From Trichomonas vaginalis G3 (lineage: Eukaryota; Parabasalia; Trichomonadida; Trichomonadidae), in assembly GCF_026262505.1 (NCBI RefSeq), contig NC_067203.1:24657411-24721410 (forward strand): DNA of 64,000 nucleotides, written 5' to 3'. The position numbers and the translations under genes were made by a program. Positions within the stretch are counted from its first letter, which is position 1. The number at the start of each line of letters is the position of its first letter. Shown piece after piece: positions 30,607 to 40,439 of the stretch. The notes beneath the pieces were generated by a model. That model made no database searches. It worked only from the letters and a program-made list of their open reading frames with translations, and was not told the DNA's origin.

Positions 30607-30660
30607 TATGTTAGAAAACATGTTAGAAAACATGTTAGATCTAACATTCTAACATAAACA
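30607..30660. repeat. GTTAGATCTAAC palindromic repeat, fifth copy, between convergent genes
   Basis: Palindrome at 30634-30645 with two ATGTTAGAAAAC units before and TTCTAACATAAAC after. It fills the gap between the 3' ends of the helical gene (+) and the ATPase (-), the position expected of a bidirectional terminator or insulator. Confidence 0.75.
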
Positions 30661-31470
30661 TTATTTTTGCTGACTTTTTACAATTTGAACTTTGTTCGCG
30701 TAGATGTGAATTCTGAAAGAAGTATGAGGGTCTTGTATGACTTTGTACTTCTCCCATAGTTCATGTCTGTCAAACTTACCTGCCATGGACTCTTTCATAA
30801 GTTCCATGAAATCGTCTTCGGACAATCCAGGGAAAAGTATGATGTCAGTAAGTATTCTCTTTACATCCTTACTTAAACTCTTGGCTGTCTGTACACAAAT
30901 GACAACTGAGATGTTAAAGTGTCTGAGCTTCTTAAGAATTCGACACATGTCTTGTTCTCTATTCTTTAACAAAGGATGAGAAGCAAAGTCATCTAAGATA
31001 AGAAGACATCTATGAGGGTAAGTCTTCCAATCGTAAGATTGCAATTTCTTCGAAATGTATTCTATCTCTTTCTGTTTGTTTCTGAAGTGTTTCTTCTCTA
31101 ATATTCTCTGCATTTCCTCATTTGGGTCTTTAAACCTCGAATTTATATACTCATTTATAGCATTGTACTTCAAAACTCTTCTTTGGTACTTCTTTATCCA
31201 ATCTAACAACTCAGTATCTTTTATACATACTAACTTAGACTTCTTTATAATATCTTTGAACGAATTGACGGTTTGGTCAAATTGACCAGAAGTACTACAA
31301 ATAACAACTAACTCATAGAATGGGTTCTTCTCATCTAGTTCTTGTTGTTGTGCAGCCATTTTAAGATAAGTGAAAGTCTTACCCGACCCAGGTGGTGCAA
31401 TTAGACCTGTTATACCATTCTGAGCAAATAAGAACTTGTCATGTATGGGTTTTATCTGAGCATTTTCCAA
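30661..31470 (-). CDS. DNA-packaging ATPase (FtsK/HerA, A32-like), Maverick
   Basis: About 269 residues. Walker A APPGSGKT near residue 26, a central helical region, Walker B LLILDDF near 158 and an arginine-bearing strand with VVICVQTAK (sensor-like) near 190. This is the genome-packaging ATPase shared by Mavericks, virophages and large DNA viruses. The initiating methionine is not clear from sequence, so the 5' boundary is approximate. Frame otherwise long and open. Confidence 0.85.
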   Translation of the reverse strand: MENAQIKPIHDKFLFAQNGITGLIAPPGSGKTFTYLKMAAQQQELDEKNPFYELVVICSTSGQFDQTVNSFKDIIKKSKLVCIKDTELLDWIKKYQRRVLKYNAINEYINSRFKDPNEEMQRILEKKHFRNKQKEIEYISKKLQSYDWKTYPHRCLLILDDFASHPLLKNREQDMCRILKKLRHFNISVVICVQTAKSLSKDVKRILTDIILFPGLSEDDFMELMKESMAGKFDRHELWEKYKVIQDPHTSFRIHIYANKVQIVKSQQK

Positions 31471-31572
31471 CTTCCTCTTGTTCTTGTTTAAAACATTCTC
31501 AAATTTTTGTCAATGTCAGCAAACTTTTTTCTAACATATTTTTAGAAAAATTAAAATTTTTATCTTTTGAAA

Positions 31573-32020
31573 ATGTCTAGCGATTTCGCTATCTATATTC
31601 GAGACAAACTTTTCGACAGCAAAACATCTGTAGACCATAAAATCTTACATAGTGTAAACAAGAAAGGGGAATTTGTTCTAAAGTTCTGTTTCTGGGAATA
31701 TGACAAGAACCATAAAACATTAAGCAGAGAAGTCTTTAAGTTTGTCAATGACAGACTTGTTGACAGAGATGACGCCGATTGGAAAGCTGAAGTCCAACAA
31801 AAGTTTAGAATGCAAAGAAGACACATGCGCTGTTCTTGAAGATGAAATAGAAAACAGAATAGAAGAGCTATTAAAGGACAAAGACCTTTTACAAAAATAT
31901 GGTTCTGAGAAGTTTGACATAACTCCACCAGAGAAGAAGAAGAAGAGAGAAAAGAAAGAAAAGAAAGTAGAAGAAGAGAAGAAAGAACCTGAACCAGAGA
32001 AAAAGAAATTTGACATGTAA
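31573..32020 (+). pseudogene. Small charged protein gene (Maverick)
   Basis: Starts after TTTTTATCTTTTGAAAATG (MSSDFAIYIRDKLF). The second part is a Glu/Lys-rich coiled-coil-like tail (PPEKKKKREKKEKKVEEEKK) ending KFDM. Coding character covers the whole span but not one frame. No family recognised. Confidence 0.45.
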
Positions 32021-32036
32021 AAATAAAATTTTATTT

Positions 32037-32456
32037 TTAGAACATTTCTGGGTCAATGTCAATGTTCTCTTCCTCTTTAGGAGCAAACACTGGTTTAGAC
32101 TCTAAAATCTTTTTACCCAATTTACCTTGAACTTCAACTATCTTAGACTCATAATATTCATAGTCGTCTGCTTTCTTTGGTTCATAAGGTATAACAAGTT
32201 TGTATGCTTTGCCTTCTTCGAGTTTTGAGAACTTTCTGTCAAAATTTTCTTTGACTGTCAACATACCGTCAATGTCTAAGTCTTCAAATTTCGCACCATT
32301 TTTAGTCACAATAGCAAACTTAACTGGTTCGATGTTCCAAACTTTGTCAAATGTAGACTTTTCAAAATGGTAGAAGTAAACATTCAAATATGCGAATGGG
32401 TCTAGTTCTTCTTTGACTTCTGTCATGTACTTGTTTACTGAGATGAATTTTGCCAT
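32037..32456 (-). CDS. 139-residue protein, possible OB-fold/ssDNA-binding type (Maverick)
   Basis: Preceded by TTTTTTATCCGATAGAAAAGATG. Beta-rich sequence with regularly spaced aromatic and charged residues (YLNVYFYHFEKSTF, KFAIVTKNGAKFEDL, AYKLVIPYEPK) and an acidic C-terminal tail (EEENIDIDPEMF). An acidic tail behind a beta-rich core is the layout of single-strand DNA-binding proteins, and the gene lies next to the primase-helicase. This is inference only. Frame looks whole. Confidence 0.5.
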   Translation of the reverse strand: MAKFISVNKYMTEVKEELDPFAYLNVYFYHFEKSTFDKVWNIEPVKFAIVTKNGAKFEDLDIDGMLTVKENFDRKFSKLEEGKAYKLVIPYEPKKADDYEYYESKIVEVQGKLGKKILESKPVFAPKEEENIDIDPEMF

Positions 32457-32491
32457 CTTTTCTATCGGATAAAAAAATATTTTTTTAAAAT

Positions 32492-33725
32492 TTACTCAGA
32501 AAAATTTTTCTTTGTATATACGCCGTTCTGAACATCTAAAAGATTTTTGACATTTGCCAAGAATGTTCGTTTAGACGCTGTCATATAACCATACTCTTGG
32601 CAATATTGTTTATACGAGTCGTACAAAGACCTTTCATCTAAACACTCAAAGTTAGTCTCATCTATAAACAGTTCATAAACACTCTTGTTTGCTTCTAACA
32701 ATGTTTGTCTTTCTTCGGTATGTGGAATTTGTCTTGGATTGAACTTTGAAATATCTAATGTCATGAAATATGAGAACAAGTGGTTGTAAAAGTCAGATGT
32801 CAAAGTTTCTGACAAAGCGTCAAAATATTCTGTATCTTGCATATGAGAATCTGACGTTCTGACAACTACATATCTTCTGTCAGAACTTTCTAACTTCATC
32901 GGAACAACATTGTTTGAAACCATGACGAAGTTTGCAACATTTTCACAAACTCTTTGGTCTTTATATTTTCTTTCAACAACTCCAACTTTGTCTGTTATAA
33001 GACTCTTCAAAGCATCTGAGTTTAAAACTTTTGTTGTATCTATACTTTGAAGTTCGTTACATACTATAAGTTTCATATTCTCTATTGAAGAGTTAAATTT
33101 ACCGCAGATGTTTTCTATGTTTGTCATATTCGGGTTCGAATAGCCCTCTAACAGTTTGCATAAGATATCTGTAAAGAATGTGTTCTTACCAGTTCCTTGT
33201 TTTCCAATTATAATGAGAGCAGTTTCATTTTTAGCACTTGGATGTTGTAAGATGTTTGCAAACCAACATAAGATATACTCATAGACTCTTTCGTTTCCAT
33301 TGCATATAATTTCTTTGACATGGTCTAACCAAGCTTCTATAACATTTTCTTTCCATTCTACTTGTTCATATTTATATCCAGTGAAGATAGAATAGAAGTT
33401 TGGAGAAGGTGTATAAAACTTTATACCTCGAACTGAAAAATCTTCTAACTTTGACAATAAGATATCCCAAGCATCTAACATCTTCATGCCAACTTGTACG
33501 ACTTTTATTTTCTTAAGTTTCTGTTACATTCTTGTTCTGAAACTATGGTTGCTCTTGGTTTGTTAAAGACAACATCCCATTCTTTCATAACATAACATTC
33601 TGGGCAGAGTCGACATAAATGACTAAACGTTTCAAATTCTCGACTGCTTTGTTATAGTCTCTAAATGGACACATATTTCTGAAGGCTTGGAAGTCATAAA
33701 AATCTGAAACATCTATTCTGTACAT
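32492..33725 (-). pseudogene. D5-like primase-helicase (SF3 helicase), Maverick
   Basis: The long frame 32492-33487 carries the SF3/D5 helicase core: Walker A GKQGTGKNTFF, Walker B/B' KLIVCNELQS, motif C FVMVSNNVVP and an arginine finger region SDRRYVVVRTSD. Upstream coding-like sequence to the ATG at 33725 (after TTTTTATAAAAATG) is part of the same locus. The locus as a whole is broken. In Mavericks and related viruses this helicase unwinds the element for replication by the family B polymerase. Confidence 0.8.
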
Positions 33726-33754
33726 TTTTATAAAAATAAAAAAAAATATTTTTT

Positions 33755-34551
33755 TTATTCTTGACTTTGTTGTTGCATTTGTTGCATTTGTTGTTCTTGA
33801 GCTATTTGTTGTTGAAGTTGTTCTTGTAGTACAATACTTTCACCAGTTGCATCTTCCAATTCGAAACTTTCTGCCGTCATTGACAAATACATAGGACATA
33901 AAAGTTTTACAGGAACAAAGTTTGCGTCAACTAAGGTTAAGTTTATGTTTGCTAAAGTGTTTGAGTTTACTAAAGCTGAAAACTCTGCATTCGAATGAAC
34001 AATAGGCAAACCAGCAGAGAAAGTGTTGTTTATACGCATGAGTATCTTTTGGTCATAGTAGTTTCTGTCAACATTCGAATAGCACTTTGAACCTAAGTTT
34101 GAAACAATATATAAAATAGGTGTACTTAAAGTCAATGGAACAGACATTCCTTGTATGACACCTTTTCCTGTTATAGGAAACTGTTGGTAGTAAAAACCAG
34201 ATATAAGTTTTGTATTATAGCTCATATTGTTTATAGTAAACTCAGTCGGACATCCAAACATAATGAAACCTGCTCTAGTTGCAGCACATGTTACATCCGT
34301 CCTTAAAGTATTAAATAAGTCAACAAAACCTGTTGGTGGTATATCTGAGTAAGTATCTTCAAAGAAGTATTTTTACCATTCACAACAACAAAGTCTTCTG
34401 GTGTCAAAAGAGCAAAACAGGCTTTAGTCGTCATCGTGTTTAAGGTCAGTTTACAATATCGTCCTTGAGGACTTTGTAAGTTTGTTGTTATAGAATTATA
34501 TGACTCAGGGTTTTTAGTCGTAATAGTATAAACCACTATGTCTTCTGCCAT
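33755..34551 (-). pseudogene. Minor capsid (penton-like, single jelly-roll) gene, Maverick
   Basis: Starts at the ATG at 34551 (MAEDIVVYTITTKNPESY) and ends in a Gln-rich tail. The C-terminal part has LANINLTLVDANFVPVKLL followed by short strands, a pattern seen at the end of penton proteins of Polinton-like viruses. Size and position next to the major capsid gene also fit. Broken. The penton call is by analogy. Confidence 0.55.
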
Positions 34552-34555
34552 TTAC

Positions 34556-35135
34556 TTAGCAAACAAACTTTAATGAAATGTTGTGGTCGTCAAATATTTT
34601 TATGACGTCTGGGAAACTATATTTTAAGTTCAACGTTTCACCTCCTTTCATAACGTATATCTTGTCAATGACATTATATGAAACACCACAGCAACTAACG
34701 TCGGGTTCTATTTCTTTGATGTTTATATCGTCTGCCTCTGTCAAAAGTTTCAATAGTTCTTTCAAAACTTCATGAGGTGCGATGACATATGAGTTCACTT
34801 TTACAGGGTTGTGCTCAACCAAGTTTAACATTATACCCAAAGCTTGACAAATCTTCTCCTGAGTTTTAAGTTTGTCTTTAAGTTGTTGGTAGTCATTTCG
34901 AATATCTGCAACAGAACTTAAGTCTCTGCTAACTTCAGGGTATGTTGGTTGTTCTTTTACAGGAACTATTGTTATACCATCTTGGTCTTCGTATGGTTTC
35001 CCCACTTCAACATCTCTTTCTTTGACATTGACAACAACACTTTGACTGTTTGTTTGAGTTGGTGAATTTAACTTCACATCTGCCACCGCCATTAAACCTT
35101 TTGAAACACTTACGCTTCTATTTTTCGGAAATGAC
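34556..35135 (-). CDS. 192-residue Maverick protein, unrecognised
   Basis: From the ATG at 35135 (MSFPKNRSVSVSKGL). The reading frame extends further upstream but the divergent promoter argues for this start. A Ser/Val/Pro-rich N-terminus is followed by a helical centre (DIRNDYQQLKDKLKTQEKI) and an alpha/beta end. Lies between capsid-type genes. No family recognised. Confidence 0.5.
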
Positions 35136-35155
35136 ATTTTACTTAGAATAAAAAG
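35136..35155. promoter_or_regulatory. 20-bp divergent promoter region
   Basis: TTTACTTAGAATAAAAAG separates the ATGs of the genes at 35135 (-) and 35156 (+). Read to the right it gives TTTTACTTAGAATAAAAAGATG, read to the left TTTTTATTCTAAGTAAAATG; both fit the element motif TTTTTA(C/T)T then ATG. A compact bidirectional start region. Confidence 0.6.
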
Positions 35156-35443
35156 ATGGACGTATTTGAGTATCTCTTCGAATTGAAGCAAAACAAAGTT
35201 TACACACACAAACAATACAAGTTCATTGACAGAATAGTTCTTTACACAAACAATGGAAAATGTTATAGAATAGCAGTCTTTGCTGAACCTAAATATTTTC
35301 ATAAAGCAAAGAAAGTTGGTATAACTGAAATGGTGAAAGTTCTTGAAGCAGACAAAAATATAACAACAAAACTTACAGATATTTCTAAAGGTAAGTTTTA
35401 TAATACAATTTTATGTCAAAACTGGCGTACTGTCAATATTTGA
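35156..35443 (+). CDS. 95-residue protein (Maverick)
   Basis: MDVFEYLFELKQNKVYTHKQ.., an alpha/beta protein with conserved-looking aromatics and a C-terminal NWRTVNI. Its end touches the end of the capsid gene on the other strand (11-bp gap). No family recognised. Frame looks whole. Confidence 0.5.
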   Translation: MDVFEYLFELKQNKVYTHKQYKFIDRIVLYTNNGKCYRIAVFAEPKYFHKAKKVGITEMVKVLEADKNITTKLTDISKGKFYNTILCQNWRTVNI

Positions 35444-35453
35444 CGGAGAGAAG

Positions 35454-37075
35454 TCAGTTCAAGAACAACTTACTGACCTGCTGCCAAAAATCTGCTCGAT
35501 GGAAGCTGTCGTTATGCCAATCTGAGGAGCCCCAGCAGGTTTCATCGAACGAATCTTCAAAAAGAGCATCTTCCGTGAAAAGTGCTATTGGTTTTGTAAA
35601 CTTCTTTGCTTTCAATTCATCTGGACCGTCTCTGTCACCAGTATATTGTATTTGTACAGTACCAACAGTTGAAATACCACCCATAAAGTCTTCTGAGTCA
35701 GCAAATGGAATGCCAAGCCAAAAGTTTGAACGGTCTCCATTTGTATATTGAGTTTTTTGACCTCCTGTATGAGTCCATACTTTCACATATGGCATAATAG
35801 AACTTTGCATTTCAGGGTTAATGGTTGTTGTGAAGTTGTTGTTAAAGTTCATAGCATCTAATGTCAAGTTGTATGACCTCATATCCTCAACTGTAGAATA
35901 TTCTTCTCTTGGATAATATTTGCCATCTATGTTTATATGATATTTAATACCAGGGTTGTAGAAACAAGAATAGTCATTTATAGTTCGTCTGAACAGTACA
36001 AACATAGTATCTGCATGTTTCATTGCAGTTGTTAAGGCAATATCTGTTCTTGCACCTGGGTCAGCACTTTGGTTTCCAACTTCACCTGCAAAGTCTTTGA
36101 CAGATATTTGGTGTATAGGGAACATAAGTGGAACTGCAATATATTTGGCAGCTAAAGCATTTGAAATATCTGGGTCCAACATATAGACTGCAAGTCTGCT
36201 TTCTATTCTCTTGCATTCAAATTTTTCGCATGTGAACTTAACTGGGTCCCAAGCAGTTCCAGCAGCATTGAAATAGTAGTTTACTTCAGTGTTGAAGTTT
36301 GAGAAACCAAAGTCTAAGTCAACTTTGTCTTTGCAAAAGTCACAGAACTTGGCTCCACCAGTTCCAGCTACAGCAATGCTGAATGGGTCTTGCGTTGGTG
36401 CAATGACTAAGTTATTTTTGCTTGGAGTAAGTTCGATAGAAATTTTTCCTGCCCAGTTTGGCAAGTATCTTAAAAACCTGAAGATGAGGAAAGATGACAA
36501 AGGAACTCTAAGTTTCAATTTTACTTTGGTTACTGCTGCTGCAGTTTGTCCAGAAAGGTCAACATAAACTCCTGGAACGTTAGGGTCAAGTCTTCTTATT
36601 TTCTCAATAGTTGCATACTGGTCTGTTTGTTCTCTAGCTTGTGGTTGTACTGAGTTTCTCAAAGCGAACCATTCATAGTTTGCCCATGTTACTGTTTGAA
36701 CTAAGTCAGAGTTAGAATATATCTTATATCCATGAAAACTTCTGGAGCATATTGGTATCCGACATAGAAAATTCCATTGCAACCTTTCTTGTCAGACAAC
36801 TTGGCAGAAGGTTTTATTTCAATGTCTTGTTCTACGTATAAGAAAGAGTTGTCAATAGAAATTATATGAAACCTGTCGCAAGCAATATCTACTGTTGTTG
36901 AAGAACCTTCTCCAAACTCACCTACGTTTCCATAAGAAACAGCAGTTGTATATTCGTAAGTTCCAGGAACTATTTCTGACCTTCTAATGGCATTGTCGCA
37001 TTCGTTATACCATTCGGAAACATTTCCATTCATAGCATCCAAAACTGTTGGCGTTATATTCTGAGCGGCGTACAT
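35454..37075 (-). pseudogene. Major capsid protein (double jelly-roll type), Maverick
   Basis: Starts at 37075 (MYAAQNITPTVLDAMNG) after ATTTTTACTCATATGAAATG. Long beta-rich sequence with features of double jelly-roll major capsids: a strand pair LKLRVPLSSFLIFRFLRY, RLAVYMLDPDIS, MFVLFRRTINDYSCFYNP, IKYHINIDGKYYP and a late WLGIPFADSEDFMGG..QIQYTGD block. Size (about 500 residues) is normal for the family. The locus is broken but mostly long and open. Icosahedral virion formation is the family role. Confidence 0.75.
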
Positions 37076-37107
37076 TTCATATGAGTAAAAATATAGAATA
37101 GTTGGAT

Positions 37108-40100
37108 TTATATGTCATAATAGAACCCACGTGGACCAAGCTTTACTTTCTTCCTGACTGAGTTTTTAACTCTTCTTTTTCCTTCATTGCCCTCTGCTTG
37201 AAGTTGTTGCATCTTTGCATTATGTTCATCTAGTATGTTGTAAATTTCCCATGTCCTTTTTGCCTTTGGGCTCTGGTCGCCCATCTCAGGTAACCTATAT
37301 CCTAGAAAGATTTTGTCATAGTTTGTATTTGAGTCGTCGCTTATTGTTTGCATGACTCTGTCCTGAGTTTCTGGTTCAAGCTCTTCAAACAGTGCCTGTC
37401 CATATGGAATATGCTCGTTTCCAAATATATGTTTTTGTAGCCATTCTGGTTTTCTTTCCATGTTACCAACAATATCTTTTGTGAATGGGAAAGCTTTTAC
37501 CCAATCTTTCAGTCTTGCGTCGTTTATTTCTGTAGTTGGTTTTATTTTGTCAAGGAACATGTTTTTCAATACTAACATTTCATTTGGTACTGTCCATTTG
37601 AGTTTTCTTAAATATTCATCCCTTCTCATTTCATTGTCTGCAAAGTAAGTTTTTATGACATTTTGTAAACTTTCGTTTGCAAGGTCATGTACAATAGGTT
37701 CTCTTCCTTCGCCCTCCCTAACTTTCTTTCTAAACTCTTCACCAAATATACCATCTCTATGGTTCTGTGTAGTTCTTTGAGATAAATGTTTTAGAACGTC
37801 AGGTGTTATATTTCCATCAGCCATGTTCATTTCATACTGGTCCAAAATATCTGCATGTTTCATATCTTTCAATGGCATTAAAGCCGCGCTGAAAATACCA
37901 GCTATATCTGGTTCACCATTGACTTCCATTGCGTCTACAACTTCTTGGAATTGTGGTTGTAAGTTTATGAACCACCTATCTGGATTAGCTTTATGACCCC
38001 ATCTCATTGTAGTTCCATCGTCTGCAGAAACAAAAGTAGGTTTGTTTCCATCTTGGTTAGGTTCTGAATGAACTTTAAACAATGTTTCATTTCTATATGT
38101 TTTCTTGAAATTTAACCTTTTATTTTCACCGAGTTCATCCGAAGATTGAACGTTAAATGCTCGTAAGTAAAAAGGGTTGTTGTATTTGTGTACATTTTTT
38201 TTCAGTTCTTCCATTCTATGCTGGATATTTTCATCTGATGTTGGAGTCTTTTGTATGTCGGCAAACATTTTTCGATATTCTTCTACTATGTCAGCCGAAT
38301 TTTTTTTAGACTCTTGGAAATATTCCATATTCTCCGCATACTCTTGTTGAGGGTCAAGATTTTTCGGCTGTTCCAAATCTTCATCTAGTTCTGTGAAGTT
38401 AGTTTCCAAAGGAAGGACTTGTTCGTTTCCTTCAGGCTCTTCTAGCTGTTGTTGCTGAACTATTTCTTCCATGTCTGGTTGTATCTGAACTTCTTCCTGT
38501 GGAGTTTCTTGTACCTCATCTGCTGGCATTTCATATATTCCGAGACCGTTTTCAACAATTTCCCTATCTACGTCATCGGCATTCATAAGCTTTTGTTCTT
38601 TCGTTCCGTCTCTATTTTTTACGCGTTTCATGACGAAAGTTGAATTGTCATTTAGCTCTGACATCAAATATCTCGGAGTAAATTCATCCATGTCATTTGG
38701 ATGATATGCTATTAAATCATATCCCTTAGCGAGCTTGTATTTTCCAGGTTTGAGATTATATCCGTTTTGGTGCTGAGCCATAAAGCTAAATAGGTTCGGG
38801 TCAGTATTTCCATCCTTGAACTTTCCAATAGCTTCTTTATATCTGTCACTAAAGTCAATACTATCTGGGAAACCACACTCTTCTTTAAGCATTTTTAAGA
38901 ATTCTTGGTTTCCTTGTTCTCTACTTCTTTTATGTCCTTGCTCTGTTTGTGGTTGTTGTGCTGGTTGTGGAGGTGGTTGTTGTGCAGGGTTTTGAACTGT
39001 TGGTTGTTGTGTTGGTTGTTGTTGTTGTTGTTGTTGTTGTGCAGGGTTTTGAACTGTTGGTTTTGGTGCATGCCTGTGTCTGTGTCCATGTGACGATGTA
39101 AATGTTCTAGGTAGTCCTGGTGCAGGTGCTTCTCTTGGAGGGTTTGGTGGTATATAAGTTCCACCAGCTGGCACATATGTTCCATCTGCAGCGTAATGTC
39201 CTACCTGACTTTTCGTTTTTAAGAAAGCATTTACTAGGTCTGTTTTGGTCTGTTGTAACTCTTTTTCTTGACTTTTCACAACAGTTGCTCTAACGGCGTC
39301 ATAGGCACTTTGAACTGCCTGTCTCGTTGCTGCATCTGTTATTTTCGTCATATTTTGTGCTACTTCTTTTAACTCTTTGTCGAAACCTTCAGACTTCAGT
39401 TTCTTTCCAGATGAGAAGTCGTTCACTTGTTTCACCTTACTATGAAGAGCTTCGAAGGCGTTCTTAAAGTCAGCATTTGTTAAAGCTTCATTTGAACTGT
39501 CTTCATCCGCTTGTATTTTTGTCCTTATTGACCCTATAAGCTGGGCTGCTTTAGCGTTGGCTTGGGCATCTAACCAGTCATTGTTAGCTTTTATATATTC
39601 TGCGCTTTTCATTGCCTTTTGCATGGCTGCGTCGTTATTTTTACTTTCTTGTGCTAAGTTTTCATACTGTACGGTTTGGTTTTGCAACTGTAAAAGTTTT
39701 TCTGCCTTTACAGTTGCTTCAACTTCTTTTTTATACTCATCGCTATCCATATATGTCTTCAGGGCTTTTTGTTTTATTTCTTCATCTTTCAGTACTTTAT
39801 ATTGAGTAGTATGGTTTTTCAAATTTATGACATCTTGTTCCATTTTTGCTACTTCTGCTGCTTTTTCTGACACTTTTTTCGCATATTCCTCTGTACTTAG
39901 TTCTTTCAGTTGTTCTTCTTTCTTCTTTTTCTCTACGTTTAACTCATTGAGTTTCTTTGTGTGTCTGTCATATTCTAGTTTCTTTTCGTTTTCACTTATT
40001 TGCTTCTGTATGTCTATGTTTGACTTTTTGACATCTGTTATTTGATTTTTGAGTGAACTCAAATTCATTTGACTTTGAGGGTTATAGGCTGTTCCGTCTG

Positions 40101-40326
40101 CAGCTCCACCATAGCCTGCCATTTTCGCTAAAAGTGCCGCTCTTAAACCTCCACTCTGTGCACCAAGAACTCGGTTTAAAAGCATAGGATTGCTTGACAT
40201 TTGTTGCAACATAGTGGGGTCATTCAGCATTTGTTGTTGCAACTGTTGTTGTGGTGTCAGTTTTACTATTGGATGTTTCAATGCTCTCTTCCTCTTACGT
40301 ATATTCTTACGTAGCTTACGTGGCAT
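37108..40326 (-). CDS. 1072-residue coiled-coil, Gln-rich protein (Maverick)
   Basis: The longest open frame of the window. A strongly basic head (MPRKLRKNIRKRKRALKHP), Gln/Met-rich patch, then about 300 residues of charged coiled coil (about 95-370), a Pro/Gln/His-rich spacer with poly-Q (about 385-470), and a C-terminal half with an acidic EEVQ/QQQLEEPEG stretch and alpha-helical domain ending VRKKVKLGPRGFYYDI. The basic head recalls DNA-condensing core peptides; the rest could be a scaffold or tegument-like protein. Function not known. Leader TTTTTAACTTCACTTAAAATG. Confidence 0.6.
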   Translation of the reverse strand: MPRKLRKNIRKRKRALKHPIVKLTPQQQLQQQMLNDPTMLQQMSSNPMLLNRVLGAQSGGLRAALLAKMAGYGGAADGTAYNPQSQMNLSSLKNQITDVKKSNIDIQKQISENEKKLEYDRHTKKLNELNVEKKKKEEQLKELSTEEYAKKVSEKAAEVAKMEQDVINLKNHTTQYKVLKDEEIKQKALKTYMDSDEYKKEVEATVKAEKLLQLQNQTVQYENLAQESKNNDAAMQKAMKSAEYIKANNDWLDAQANAKAAQLIGSIRTKIQADEDSSNEALTNADFKNAFEALHSKVKQVNDFSSGKKLKSEGFDKELKEVAQNMTKITDAATRQAVQSAYDAVRATVVKSQEKELQQTKTDLVNAFLKTKSQVGHYAADGTYVPAGGTYIPPNPPREAPAPGLPRTFTSSHGHRHRHAPKPTVQNPAQQQQQQQQPTQQPTVQNPAQQPPPQPAQQPQTEQGHKRSREQGNQEFLKMLKEECGFPDSIDFSDRYKEAIGKFKDGNTDPNLFSFMAQHQNGYNLKPGKYKLAKGYDLIAYHPNDMDEFTPRYLMSELNDNSTFVMKRVKNRDGTKEQKLMNADDVDREIVENGLGIYEMPADEVQETPQEEVQIQPDMEEIVQQQQLEEPEGNEQVLPLETNFTELDEDLEQPKNLDPQQEYAENMEYFQESKKNSADIVEEYRKMFADIQKTPTSDENIQHRMEELKKNVHKYNNPFYLRAFNVQSSDELGENKRLNFKKTYRNETLFKVHSEPNQDGNKPTFVSADDGTTMRWGHKANPDRWFINLQPQFQEVVDAMEVNGEPDIAGIFSAALMPLKDMKHADILDQYEMNMADGNITPDVLKHLSQRTTQNHRDGIFGEEFRKKVREGEGREPIVHDLANESLQNVIKTYFADNEMRRDEYLRKLKWTVPNEMLVLKNMFLDKIKPTTEINDARLKDWVKAFPFTKDIVGNMERKPEWLQKHIFGNEHIPYGQALFEELEPETQDRVMQTISDDSNTNYDKIFLGYRLPEMGDQSPKAKRTWEIYNILDEHNAKMQQLQAEGNEGKRRVKNSVRKKVKLGPRGFYYDI

Positions 40327-40439
40327 TTTAAGTGAAGTTAAAAAGCGGTTTTTGACAGATGTTTATATGACACTTTTTGTTCAGCACAAAAAACTACTCG
40401 GTCAACGTGTTGTCAGTTTGGTCATTTACACTCATTACG

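Noticed and set aside
39800-40045. Plus-strand frames over the large Maverick gene
   Set aside because: They are antisense shadows of the 1072-residue frame, rich in Ser/Phe/Cys as expected of antisense to coiled coil.
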